Assembly (NCBI GenBank): GCA_958412345.1
Contig: CATYSO010000001.1
Location: 124,001 to 188,000 of the forward strand
DNA length: 64,000 bases
Reading direction: 5' to 3'
Origin: an uncultured Collinsella sp.
GTDB taxonomy: Bacteria; Actinomycetota; Coriobacteriia; Coriobacteriales; Coriobacteriaceae
Shown: positions 1 to 7,823 of the stretch, piece after piece
Layout of the letters: the number at the start of each line of letters is the position of its first letter
Numbering within the stretch: the first letter of the stretch is position 1
Made by a program: the position numbers and the translations under genes
The notes under the pieces: model-generated
What the model was told of the DNA's origin: nothing
What the model saw: only the letters and a program-made list of their open reading frames with translations
Database searches by the model: none

Positions 1-1043
1 CCCAGCCGGGCAACACCGCCAAGCTCACCATTGACTCGCGTATCCAGACGGCGGCCGAGCAGGCGCTCAAGGGCTTTAAGGGCGCTGTAGTGGTCATCGA
101 TCCGCGTACCGGCGCGGTGCTCGCATGTGCCAGCTCGCCCACCTACGACAACACCAACATCGACGCCCTGCTGCAGGCGGGCGGCGGCGAGGACGGCTCT
201 ATGTACAACCGTGCCATGGACGCGCTGTACACCCCGGGCTCGACCTTTAAGGTCGTCACGCTCTCCGCGGCACTCGAAACCGGCACCGCCAGCCTTACCA
301 GCACGTACCAGGCGCCCGGCTCCATGGACATCGGCAACGCGCCGGTCACCAACTATGCCAACGAGAGCTACGGCACCATCAGCCTGCAGCAGGCCTTCGC
401 CGTGTCGTCCAACGTCGTCTTTGGCCAGGTGGCCAACGAGATTGGCGCCAGCTCGCTCGTCCAGTTTGCCAACGCCTTTGGCTACGGCCAAAAGCTCGGC
501 CAGGATCTGACCTCCGCCGCCTCCATCATGGCCGACCCGTCGCTTATGACCGAGTGGGAGACCGCTTGGGCAGGCGCCGGCCAGCCTGTCGGCATGGACC
601 ACACACCCGGCCCGCAGACCACCGTCATGCAAAGCGCCGTGATTGCCGCCGCCATCGCTAACAGCGGCGTGGTCATGGACCCGTACTTTGTAGCCCAGGT
701 ACTCGCCCCGGACGGAACCGTGGTCAAGACCACGCAGTCCCGCTCGCTGGGTCAGGCCGTCAGCTCCGCCACGGCCGACCAGGTCAAGCAGGCCATGCTT
801 GCCGTCGTCCAGTCCGGCACCGGCACCGATGCCCAGATCCCCGGCGTCAAGGTCGCCGGAAAGACCGGCTCGCCCGAGACCGGCGGCACCAACGTCAACT
901 CGACGTTCGTTGGCTTTGCACCTTACGATTCACCCACGGTCGCTATCTCGGTGGCCTTGGAGGATTACGACAAGCATGACGTCAAGGCCGCCAAGATCGC
1001 CGGCATCGTCCTGACCGCGGCGCTTGCCGCACAGGGAGCGTGA
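1..1043 (+). CDS. pbpA: Penicillin-binding protein, transpeptidase domain (5' end outside window)
   Basis: This is the C-terminal part of a class B penicillin-binding protein, the D,D-transpeptidase that cross-links peptidoglycan outside the membrane. The frame is open from base 3, so the true start lies upstream. All three active-site motifs of the family are visible: STFK with the nucleophilic serine codon at 240-242, SSN at 405-413 and KTG at 861-869. The N-terminal membrane anchor and dimerisation domain are outside the window. The next gene is a PASTA kinase on the same strand; pairing of pbpA with pknB is characteristic of actinobacterial division and cell-wall clusters, which supports a PbpA role rather than FtsI. 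Only the exact paralogue is uncertain. Confidence 0.93.
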   Translation, partial: QPGNTAKLTIDSRIQTAAEQALKGFKGAVVVIDPRTGAVLACASSPTYDNTNIDALLQAGGGEDGSMYNRAMDALYTPGSTFKVVTLSAALETGTASLTSTYQAPGSMDIGNAPVTNYANESYGTISLQQAFAVSSNVVFGQVANEIGASSLVQFANAFGYGQKLGQDLTSAASIMADPSLMTEWETAWAGAGQPVGMDHTPGPQTTVMQSAVIAAAIANSGVVMDPYFVAQVLAPDGTVVKTTQSRSLGQAVSSATADQVKQAMLAVVQSGTGTDAQIPGVKVAGKTGSPETGGTNVNSTFVGFAPYDSPTVAISVALEDYDKHDVKAAKIAGIVLTAALAAQGA

Positions 1044-1175
1044 CGCCCGTGATCGAATCGGACACCCGAGGCGCGCCGCGGCCGAAGAGTTAGCGGCAAC
1101 GCGCCACACGGCCCCAGCGGCCACATCGTAGGTACTACACACATCGTTGAGCGAATAGTTATGTTAGGAGCAGGA

Positions 1176-3143
1176 ATGGAACAGAGGGTCCTCGGGGGAA
1201 GATACCTCCTCAAGGATAAGGTGGGAACAGGCGGCATGGCGACCGTCTACCGTGCACAGGACCAGGTCCTCGACCGCACGGTAGCCGTCAAGATTATGCT
1301 GCCGCAGTATGCCGGCGACGCCACCTTCGCCGCCCGCTTTAAGCAGGAGGCCCAGGCAGCTGCCGGCCTGTCCTCCCCCTATATCGTGGGCGTCTACGAC
1401 TGGGGCAAGGACGGCGACACCTATTACATCGTCATGGAGTACCTGCGCGGTACCGACCTTAAGAGCGGCATCAAGAGCCACGGTGCTCTCGATCCCAAGA
1501 AGGTCGCGCAGATCGGCTCGCAGATCAGCTCTGCGCTTTCGGTCGCACACAAGCACGAGATCATCCACCGCGACATCAAGCCGCAAAACATCATGGTGCT
1601 GCCCGACGGCAACATCAAGGTCATGGATTTTGGCATCGCACGCGCCAAGAACAGCCACCTCACGCAGGATAACAACGTTCTGGGCACCGCCCACTATGTA
1701 AGCCCCGAGCAGACCCGCGGCCAGGACCTCGGCCCCACCTCGGATATCTACTCGCTGGGTGTCGTCATGTACGAGTGCGCCACCGGCCGCGTGCCCTTTG
1801 ACGGCGACGACGCCATCTCGGTCGCGCTCAAGCAGGTCAACGAGCTCCCCATCCCGCCGAGCCAGATCAACTCCGGCGTCGATGCCGACCTGGAGCGCAT
1901 CATCCTCAAGTGCATGGAGAAGGACCCGGCAAACCGCTTCCAGACGGCCGACGAGCTGCGCCAGGTGCTCAACAGCTACCTGTCCGGCCGAGCCGTCAAT
2001 GTCTCGGAGCCCACGCGCGTCATCGGTGCCGCCGGCGACCTGGGTGCCACCAAGACCCGCGAGCTTTCCGACTCAACGCGCGCTATGGTTCGTCCCGTCT
2101 CGGGCGTGAGCGGTCAGAATACCGCCCGCAGCGCTGCCTCGGGCTCCACGGGCTCCTACGAGGCCGAGAAGCCTAAGTCCAACAAGAACAAGATCATCGC
2201 CGCCGTGGTGGCAGCCGTTGCCGTCATCGGCATCGTGGTGGCCTTTGCCACAGGACTCTTTGGCGGCGAGCAGGTCACCGTTCCCGATGTACTGGGCAAG
2301 GACCAGCAGACTGCCGTCGAACTGATCAAGGAAGCCGGCCTCGAGGTCGGCACCATCGACCAAAGCTACAACGACGATGTCGACGAGGGCAAGGTCGCCG
2401 AGCAGACGCCCAACGGCAACACCAAGAAGGCCAAGGGCACCAAGGTGAACCTGGTAATCTCCAAGGGCCCCAAACCCTCCGAGAAGGTTGAGGTTCCCCA
2501 GCTTCTCGGCCTGACCAAGGACCAGGCCGAGGCCGCACTGGCAAGCGTGGGCCTGAAGGGCAACGCCTCCGAGGAAGCCAATGAGGCCGATGAGGGCCAG
2601 GTCTTTGAGCAGGGCACCGAAGCCGGTAAGGAAGTCGAGAAGGGCACGACCATCTCGTACAAGGTCTCCAGCGGCCCAGATACCACGTCCGTCCCCGATC
2701 TGACCGACATGACCGAGGCCCAGGCACGCAACGCCCTCGATATGGCAGGCTTTGGCGTCGACGTGAGCTACCAGGAGAACGATTCGGTTACCGAGGGCAC
2801 CGTGATTAGCTGGAACCCCAGCGGCAAGCAGAAGCCCGGCTCCACGATTACCGTCGTCATCGCCAAGAAGTCCGGCAAGGCCAGCGTTCCGGGCAACCTG
2901 TACGGCAAGAGCATTTCCGCCGCCGTTACCGCGCTCAACAACGCCGGGTTCTACAACATCGCATTCTGCGATCAGAACGGCAACCCCGTGAGCGGCAACG
3001 AAAACGCCACCGTTACGGGCGTCTCCCCCACCGGTAAGCAGTCCACCGACAGCACGATTACGCTGACGGTCGCACTTTCTGGTTCGGGTTCGGGCTCGGG
3101 TTCGGGCTCGGGCACGGGCGACGATTCCGGTACGACCAACTAG
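1176..3143 (+). CDS. pknB: Serine/threonine protein kinase with PASTA repeats (PknB family)
   Basis: A membrane sensor kinase of 655 residues. The N-terminal kinase domain has the glycine-rich loop GTGGMATVY, the ATP-binding lysine in AVKIM (about residue 38), HRDIKPQN (about 130) and DFG (about 150). A single transmembrane helix lies at about 338-360. Four extracellular PASTA repeats follow, the modules that bind muropeptides or lipid II in this family. The protein ends in a low-complexity Ser-Gly tail. The ATG at 1176 is preferred over the in-frame ATG at 1161 because AGGAG (1166-1170) lies five bases before it. The gene follows pbpA by 132 bases and ends before a strong terminator. It probably coordinates wall growth and division. 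Confidence 0.96.
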   Translation: MEQRVLGGRYLLKDKVGTGGMATVYRAQDQVLDRTVAVKIMLPQYAGDATFAARFKQEAQAAAGLSSPYIVGVYDWGKDGDTYYIVMEYLRGTDLKSGIKSHGALDPKKVAQIGSQISSALSVAHKHEIIHRDIKPQNIMVLPDGNIKVMDFGIARAKNSHLTQDNNVLGTAHYVSPEQTRGQDLGPTSDIYSLGVVMYECATGRVPFDGDDAISVALKQVNELPIPPSQINSGVDADLERIILKCMEKDPANRFQTADELRQVLNSYLSGRAVNVSEPTRVIGAAGDLGATKTRELSDSTRAMVRPVSGVSGQNTARSAASGSTGSYEAEKPKSNKNKIIAAVVAAVAVIGIVVAFATGLFGGEQVTVPDVLGKDQQTAVELIKEAGLEVGTIDQSYNDDVDEGKVAEQTPNGNTKKAKGTKVNLVISKGPKPSEKVEVPQLLGLTKDQAEAALASVGLKGNASEEANEADEGQVFEQGTEAGKEVEKGTTISYKVSSGPDTTSVPDLTDMTEAQARNALDMAGFGVDVSYQENDSVTEGTVISWNPSGKQKPGSTITVVIAKKSGKASVPGNLYGKSISAAVTALNNAGFYNIAFCDQNGNPVSGNENATVTGVSPTGKQSTDSTITLTVALSGSGSGSGSGSGTGDDSGTTN

Positions 3144-3195
3144 TCGCCACCCCACCACTCATCACGGCTTTCGCCGCAAACATATTCGCTCACAG

Positions 3196-3234
3196 GCGCC
3201 CGCTTGCTCCCCCAGCAAGCGGGCGCTTTCTTTA
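3196..3234 (+). terminator. Rho-independent terminator after pknB
   Basis: A perfect 13-bp stem (3196-3208 with 3214-3226, loop CCCCC) is followed by TTTCTTTA. It lies about 50 bases after the pknB stop codon and should end that transcript. Confidence 0.9.
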
Positions 3235-3273
3235 TCTGAAGCAGCGAATACTACGGCATGCCTTAAACCAGAA

Positions 3274-3302
3274 GAGCCCGGCACCGTAGCGGTACCGGGC
3301 TC
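3274..3302 (-). terminator. Hairpin downstream of the tRNA gene
   Basis: GAGCCCGG-ACCG (3274-3286) pairs with CGGT-CCGGGCTC (3290-3302). On the minus strand it lies just 3' of the tRNA and is followed by a weak T-rich stretch (CTCTTCTGGTTT), so it is a probable terminator of the tRNA transcript. Confidence 0.55.
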
Positions 3303-3312
3303 GATATTCCTC

Positions 3313-3388
3313 TGGTGCCCCCGGGCGGATTCGAACCGTCGACACCCGCTTTAGGAGAGCGGTGCTCTATCCCCTGAGCTACGGAGGC
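3313..3388 (-). tRNA. tRNA-Arg (anticodon CCT)
   Basis: Read on the minus strand, the 76-base sequence folds as a tRNA. The acceptor stem is GCCTCCG with CGGGGGC. The D-arm contains AGCTC-AGGGGATA-GAGC. The anticodon arm has stem CCGCT/AGCGG and the seven-base loop CTCCTAA, giving anticodon CCT. The T-arm has the loop GTTCGAATC. The 3' CCA is encoded (complement 3313-3315). It reads the arginine codon AGG, which is rare in this GC-rich genome. Confidence 0.95.
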
Positions 3389-3450
3389 ATGTTGTATTAG
3401 TGTAGCAGATTTGTGCCACTACCATGCAGCGCATAGCCGCTCTTCGAGAT

Positions 3451-3516
3451 AGTCGTCTGCGGCGTTCTTTAATGACTGGTCGTTTAAGAGCGTCGCAGAC
3501 GACTACCCAACGACTA
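3451..3516. repeat. Palindromic repeat (family H) abutting the DUF956 stop codon
   Basis: AGTCGTCTGCGGCG with its following bases (3451-3472) pairs with 3483-3504 with two mismatches. The element runs up to and includes the TAG stop of the DUF956 gene (complement 3514-3516). The inner part (GACTGGTCGTTTAAGA, then GACTACCC) resembles the palindrome at 22655-22689, so both appear to belong to one dispersed family. It may also act as a terminator. Nothing else is visible between the tRNA and this gene. Confidence 0.7.
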
Positions 3517-3912
3517 GTTGCCTTTGTGGAAAAGGTTTTTGATAACGGAGGGGATGCTCTTTGCGCCCTTGGCCGTCACATCGATAAAGTCGGGCGAACG
3601 CACGAGCTTATCCTCGTCGACGTACTTGCGGACCGCGCGCAACGTCTCTTTGTCGTCGCGCGTCGAAAACGTAAAGTGACCGTTGTCCTTGGTGAAGATG
3701 GCAAAACGCGTGATCTTCTTGGTGCCGCGCAAAACCTCGGCGGCGATATAGTCGACCTCGTCCCACGGGATTTGAATATAATCCTCGGGATTGCGCTCGT
3801 TGTAATACTCGAACGCCTTATTGCCCACCATCACGTTACCGTGGCTGGTAAGCCCCATCAGGCAGGTTGCCGGCGTTGCCAGATCGACCGTGCTGTTCTG
3901 AGATTGCGCCAT
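3514..3912 (-). CDS. DUF956 family protein of the mannose-type PTS operon
   Basis: A 132-residue soluble protein without signal peptide or membrane segment. The sequence matches the DUF956 family (called ManO in some lactobacilli), which is encoded almost exclusively next to mannose-family PTS permeases. Its biochemical role is not established. Here it is the last gene of the manXYZ operon, 120 bases after manZ. The ATG at 3912 is chosen because GAGG lies six bases upstream; a longer GTG start at 3963 has no comparable ribosome site. Recognisable segments are GNVMVGNKAFEYYN and IPWDEVDYIAAEV. Its stop codon lies inside a palindromic repeat. Confidence 0.85.
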   Translation of the reverse strand: MAQSQNSTVDLATPATCLMGLTSHGNVMVGNKAFEYYNERNPEDYIQIPWDEVDYIAAEVLRGTKKITRFAIFTKDNGHFTFSTRDDKETLRAVRKYVDEDKLVRSPDFIDVTAKGAKSIPSVIKNLFHKGN

Positions 3913-4032
3913 GCGCGCCTCGCCCTCCAAATAAAACAATCGGACCGCATCCAGTGTACCCACCGGGTGCGGTCCGTTTCAATGGCTCAAAAGCCCTTGT
4001 CTAGCTACTCTCGGTCTTAAGCCGAAGCGTGC

Positions 4033-4953
4033 TTACATGAAGCCGCAGACGCGACCGATGATGCCGACGGCGAAGAGAGCCAGGATGATGACGATCGGGC
4101 TGACCTTCTTCTTGAGGAGCTTGCAGACCAGCAGGGTCAGGCACACGGCGGCAAGGCCGGGGATGAGCTGATCGAGGTTGGCCTGAAGCGTGGTGACCTT
4201 CACCTGATCAAGGGCGTTAGCACCGATGGAGTTATACATCGTCAGTGCTTCCTTGACACCCTCAGAACCAGAGGGCAGGCTAGCCCAGTCGATAAAGGCG
4301 CCAGCAGACTGCGTGACCTTGGAGACGACCGGGGTGAAGGAGATGGACACCCAGCGCTCGACCAGGGCGCCGATGATGAACATACCCAGGATGGAAGCAC
4401 CCTCGGTAACCTTGCCCATCAGACCGCCGGAGAGGTCCTTGGCGATGGAGGAGCCGACCTTGTAGCCAAACTCCTGCGTGTACCACAGGAAGGCGTAACG
4501 GATGATGTTCCACGCGAAGAAGAACAGCAGCGGACCGGCAATGCTGCCGGACAGGGCCAGGGAAGCGCCCAGAGCGCCCAGGATCGGGCGAAGGGTGAAC
4601 CAGAAGGCGGGGTCGCCGACGCCGGCGAGCGGGCCCATCATACCGACCTTGACGCCCTGAATGGCGACGTCGTCGATCGGAGCACCGTTGGCGCGCTCCT
4701 CCTCGAGAGCGAGGGTAACGCCAATGACGGGGGCGGAAACATAGGGATGGGTGTTATAGAACTCCAGGTGACGCTTAAGAGCGGCAATCTGGTCATCCTT
4801 GCTGGTGTAGAGCTTCTTGATCGCAGGGATCATTGCGAAGCACCAGCCGCCGTTCTGCATACGCTCGTAGTTCCACGAGCCCTGAAGGAACTGATGACGG
4901 AAGCAAACCTTCTTACGGTCAGCCTTGGTGAGCTGAATCTTGTTCTCTGCCAT
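4033..4953 (-). CDS. manZ: PTS mannose/fructose/sorbose family IID component
   Basis: A 306-residue membrane subunit of a mannose-family permease (EIID). With EIIC it forms the channel that moves a hexose, probably mannose, glucose or an amino sugar, while EIIAB phosphorylates it. Family features include the N-terminal stretch FLQGSWNYERMQNGGWCFAMIP and the conserved VGMMGPLAGVGDPAFW. Hydrophobic helices fill the C-terminal half. The ATG at 4953 has GGAGGGGAG upstream; the GTG three codons earlier sits too close to that site. The gene follows manY by 16 bases. Substrate specificity cannot be read from the sequence. Confidence 0.95.
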   Translation of the reverse strand: MAENKIQLTKADRKKVCFRHQFLQGSWNYERMQNGGWCFAMIPAIKKLYTSKDDQIAALKRHLEFYNTHPYVSAPVIGVTLALEEERANGAPIDDVAIQGVKVGMMGPLAGVGDPAFWFTLRPILGALGASLALSGSIAGPLLFFFAWNIIRYAFLWYTQEFGYKVGSSIAKDLSGGLMGKVTEGASILGMFIIGALVERWVSISFTPVVSKVTQSAGAFIDWASLPSGSEGVKEALTMYNSIGANALDQVKVTTLQANLDQLIPGLAAVCLTLLVCKLLKKKVSPIVIILALFAVGIIGRVCGFM

Positions 4954-4969
4954 ATGTATCACTCCCCTC

Positions 4970-5788
4970 CTACTCGTAATCGTTCAGAATGTCGCCGAGC
5001 GGGTCACCGGAGCCACCGCCCATGCCGCCACCCTGCTTGGCCAGATCCTTAAGGCCAAGGTAGATGAGGGCAAGAGAGATGCCGATGAGGCCAAGGGCGA
5101 TCAGCGTGAGCTGAGGGATGGCAGCCAGGACGAAGCCGAGGATGAAGAACGGCCAGGTCTCCTTGGTGGCCATCATGTTGATGACCATGGCGTAACCGAC
5201 GGAAGCGACCATGCCGCCGCCGACAGCCATGCCGCCGGACAGCCAGTCGGGCATAGCGTTAAGCGCGTTGGTAACAGCCTCGGCCGGGATGATGCACAGA
5301 AGTACTGCCGGGATGGCGATACGAAGGCCCTGCATGAGGATGGCAGCATACTGCCAGCGCTCGATGCCGGCGAAGTCGCCCTTCTCGGCGCAACCGTCCA
5401 TGGCGTGAGCGATAGCGGTTGCCAGGGTACGGCAGATCATGGTCAGGAACAGGCCAGCGACCGACAGCGGAACGGCGACGGCGATGGCGGCGGTAACGGC
5501 CTTGGCCGAATCGGTGGCGCCGCCGTTGAGGGCGAGCACCATGATGATCGAAGAAGCGACCGAGGCCAGAGCGGCGTCAGGCGCGACGGCGGCGCCGACG
5601 TTAGCCCAGCCAAGGGCCATCATCTGGAGCGAACCGCCCAGGAGGATGCCCTCCTGAAGGTGACCGGTTACGAGACCGATAAGCGTGCATGCCACGAGCG
5701 GCTGATGGAACTGGAACTCATCCAGAATGCCTTCCATACCGGCAAGCAACGCGACAATCGCAACAAGCAGAATAGTGATTGCAGACAT
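4970..5788 (-). CDS. manY: PTS mannose/fructose/sorbose family IIC component
   Basis: A 272-residue polytopic membrane protein, the EIIC subunit of the same permease. The N-terminus is hydrophobic (ITILLVAIVALLAG) and carries the family segment MEGILDEFQFHQPLVACTL. Several long hydrophobic helices follow, and the C-terminal tail is rich in glycine. It starts 18 bases after manX ends and is followed 16 bases later by manZ, so the three are co-transcribed. Length and order match the standard IIAB-IIC-IID operon. Confidence 0.95.
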   Translation of the reverse strand: MSAITILLVAIVALLAGMEGILDEFQFHQPLVACTLIGLVTGHLQEGILLGGSLQMMALGWANVGAAVAPDAALASVASSIIMVLALNGGATDSAKAVTAAIAVAVPLSVAGLFLTMICRTLATAIAHAMDGCAEKGDFAGIERWQYAAILMQGLRIAIPAVLLCIIPAEAVTNALNAMPDWLSGGMAVGGGMVASVGYAMVINMMATKETWPFFILGFVLAAIPQLTLIALGLIGISLALIYLGLKDLAKQGGGMGGGSGDPLGDILNDYE

Positions 5789-5806
5789 GTATCGGACCCT
5801 CCTTTA

Positions 5807-6796
5807 CTATGCTTGAGCGGCCAGTTCGGCCTTAGCTTTCTTCAACATGGCGTCGAGATCCTCGGAGGAATCCGAAGGAACCTTGCGGACCTCGAACTTG
5901 ACGCCCTTGGCCTTGAGGGCCTCGAGAGTCTTAACGTCGTCATCGCCCATAGCGACGGCGTTGGTGACGACGACCTTACCCTTGGAGTGAGCCATGGAAC
6001 CGATGTTGACTTCCTTGATGTCGACGCCGGCCTCGATGGCCTTGAGCAGATCCTGCGGGTTCTCGAAGAGCAGCATCGCCTTGGTGTCACCAAAGCGCGT
6101 GTCCTTGACGACCTCGGCCATCTTCTTGATGGGCACGACGTTGGCATGGACTCCCGGAGGGGCAGCCTGCTCGATCATGGTCTTGCGGAGCTCGTCGTGA
6201 GCAACGCCGTCGGAAACCACGATGATGCGGTTGGGGTTGATCTGCTTGGTCCACGTGGTGGCCACCTGGCCATGAAGCAGACGGGTGTCGATACGGACGT
6301 GGGCGATCTTGATGTGCCCGTCGCCGATGACCGTTCCCGGAGGGATGGCGCCTGCAGGAGCAGCGGCGGCCGCAGCCGGCTTCTTCTCCTCGGGCTCCAG
6401 AGACTCGGGCTTGACGCGCACGCCAGCCTTAGCCTCAGTCACGAGATGTTTTGCGATCGCATGTGCAGTGTTCTTTGCGTCAAAGCGTTGCGAATATGCC
6501 TCGATGAGCATAGGCAGGTTGACACCGGTGACGATAGCCCAGGAATCGTGGCCCTCGATGAGCCCGCTGATCTGGTTGAACGGCGTACCGCCCCACAGAT
6601 CAACGAGGAAGAGCACCTGCTCCTGGTCCTCGAAGGAAGCGATTGCCTCCTCGACCTTGGCACGGAAGTCGTCGGGGCCCATGCTCGGCTCGAGCGAGAC
6701 CACGGCTACAGACGGCTGATCGCCAAAGACCATCGAGCCCGTCTGCTTGATTCCAGCAGCCAAGTCACCGTGGCTAGCAAGAACAATACTTACCAT
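5807..6796 (-). CDS. manX: PTS mannose family IIAB fusion protein
   Basis: A 329-residue cytoplasmic protein with two phosphotransfer domains. The EIIA domain begins at the N-terminus with SIVLASHGDLAAG, where the histidine (about residue 9) accepts phosphate from HPr. An Ala-Pro linker at about 140-155 joins the EIIB domain, whose phosphorylated histidine is in RIDTRLLHGQVAT (about 175). Fusion of A and B is typical of ManX/ManL. The ATG at 6796 is favoured by AAGGAGG seven bases upstream, over the adjacent GTG codon. It is the first gene of the operon, behind a long AT-rich regulatory region. Confidence 0.96.
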   Translation of the reverse strand: MVSIVLASHGDLAAGIKQTGSMVFGDQPSVAVVSLEPSMGPDDFRAKVEEAIASFEDQEQVLFLVDLWGGTPFNQISGLIEGHDSWAIVTGVNLPMLIEAYSQRFDAKNTAHAIAKHLVTEAKAGVRVKPESLEPEEKKPAAAAAAPAGAIPPGTVIGDGHIKIAHVRIDTRLLHGQVATTWTKQINPNRIIVVSDGVAHDELRKTMIEQAAPPGVHANVVPIKKMAEVVKDTRFGDTKAMLLFENPQDLLKAIEAGVDIKEVNIGSMAHSKGKVVVTNAVAMGDDDVKTLEALKAKGVKFEVRKVPSDSSEDLDAMLKKAKAELAAQA

Positions 6797-7114
6797 CACA
6801 TAACCTCCTTTTTGTCTACGTATTTCCTACACGACATGAAAGGAGTATACCTGTTCGTCCTGTAAAATTATAGGGAAAAATACGAATGGTTGGATAATTT
6901 GTTTAAACGTCTATCTTTGTTACAATTTGATTACGTTGCTGTTTTTCGACTCATTTCCCACTAAAGCGTCGCTTATCAAGCCATGCATTTTACAGATACA
7001 AGCGGGCTGTTCATTAATATCGATTTTAGGAAAGCGCGAATGCGCTTGTACTGCCGCTATTTTGTTTAAACGGACGTGACTTGACTATTTGCGCGTCTTA
7101 TGGTTTACGAAACC
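6797..7114 (-). promoter_or_regulatory. Upstream control region of the mannose PTS operon
   Basis: This gene-free stretch is much more AT-rich than its surroundings. On the minus strand there is a perfect -10 hexamer TATAAT (complement 6867-6872), about 70 bases before manX; the matching -35 is weak, which suggests activator dependence. Upstream of it the 12-mer TTTGTTTAAACG occurs twice, at 6898-6909 and 7061-7072. Each copy is centred on the palindrome GTTTAAAC. The nearer copy lies about where an activator or repressor would contact the promoter. No regulator gene is adjacent, and no sigma-54 type -12/-24 element is visible. Confidence 0.5.
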
Positions 7115-7190
7115 ACTCAAAAAAGTTGCGGTGGAATAGTTCTTGTTTAAAAGCCAGAAGACTGGATTTAGGAACTATTCCACCGCAACT
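7115..7190 (-). terminator. 19-bp inverted repeat (family E, copy 1), terminator of hypA
   Basis: AGTTGCGGTGGAATAGTTC (7124-7142) pairs perfectly with 7172-7190 across a 29-base loop. On the minus strand the distal arm is followed by TTTTTTGAG, so the structure should terminate hypA transcription. The same arms occur at 28075-28140 after niaR, so this is a dispersed repeat used as a 3' element. Confidence 0.75.
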
Positions 7191-7201
7191 TATGGGGGAT
7201 C

Positions 7202-7630
7202 CTAGGCGATGTGGAGGGGGTTGGCGGCGTCGACGGCGTCGGGGACGTCGGAAGGGCCGTCGGGGACAGCGTCTGCCGGGTCCTCGTCGGGGGTCTCGAT
7301 CTGCTTGATTATGACCTCCTGGCCCTGCAGCAGGTATGTTTCGCCGCTGCCGCAATGGGGGCAGGTCTTGCCGTGCTCGACTGTCGCATAGTCGCGGCTG
7401 CACGCCTCGCAATGCGTCACGGCCTCGACAGGTTCCACAATAAGCTCCGCACCCTCGGTGATGGACTTTTTATCTGCCGCCCAGCGCCAAGCGTCGAGCA
7501 GCAAGTCGGGAACGACGCCCGAGACCTCGCCCAACAGCAACGTCACGCTCGAAACGCGACGCACGCCATTGACGCGCGCCACATTCTCGACATCGCGAAT
7601 AATGTGATAGACGATTCCCAATTCATGCAA
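7202..7630 (-). CDS. hypA: Hydrogenase nickel-incorporation protein HypA
   Basis: A nickel metallochaperone that delivers Ni(II), usually with HypB, to the large subunit of [NiFe]-hydrogenase. The start is MHELGIV, with the nickel-binding His2. It uses a TTG codon at 7628-7630, with AAAGG eight bases upstream. The structural zinc site is formed by CEAC and CPHC. The protein is 142 residues, longer than the usual 113-120, because of an acidic, proline-rich tail of about 30 residues after the HypA fold. It stands alone, about 36 kb from the hypF-C-D-E cluster in this window. No hypB is present here. Confidence 0.93.
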   Translation of the reverse strand: MHELGIVYHIIRDVENVARVNGVRRVSSVTLLLGEVSGVVPDLLLDAWRWAADKKSITEGAELIVEPVEAVTHCEACSRDYATVEHGKTCPHCGSGETYLLQGQEVIIKQIETPDEDPADAVPDGPSDVPDAVDAANPLHIA

Positions 7631-7675
7631 GGCGAATACCTTTCAACAATGGTTGATGCGATGTCAGCCAAACGT

Positions 7676-7823
7676 CAGCGAGCGGCGATCCAGGTGCCCC
7701 AGGTTGCCCCGAAACAAGGCGTCCGCTGGGCTTTTGCCCGCGGCGCCGAAGTTGAGGGGCAAGATGGGGTGCCTGGGCGCCGCGCAGCGTCGGCAGTTCC
7801 GCCGTTCGTTAGAACGGCGGAAC
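7676..7823 (-). repeat. Structured element A1 (148 bp) abutting the oxidoreductase stop codon
   Basis: First of four related elements (A1-A4). In + strand order it contains CAGCGA, a long outer stem (starting GCGGCG, closing CGCCGC), an inner stem TTGCCCC/GGGGCAA, a third hairpin with loop TTTT, then GCAGCGTCG. It ends with a 12-bp hairpin GTTCCGCCGTTC/GAACGGCGGAAC. That last stem begins directly after the TAG stop (complement 7824-7826) of the minus-strand oxidoreductase gene. Stem sequences differ from the other copies but pairing is kept. It fills the gap between that gene and hypA. Confidence 0.8.

Noticed and set aside
1..1043. Penicillin-binding protein as a truncated pseudogene
   Set aside because: The reading frame is open to the window edge with all active-site motifs present; it is cut only by the window.
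4940..6865. Long open frame on the + strand opposite manX/manY
   Set aside because: It mirrors the codon structure of the minus-strand PTS genes, has no family resemblance, and is a GC-rich antisense artefact.
6797..7114. Sigma-54 promoter for the mannose PTS operon
   Set aside because: No TGGCAC-N5-TTGC type element and no LevR/ManR-like activator nearby.
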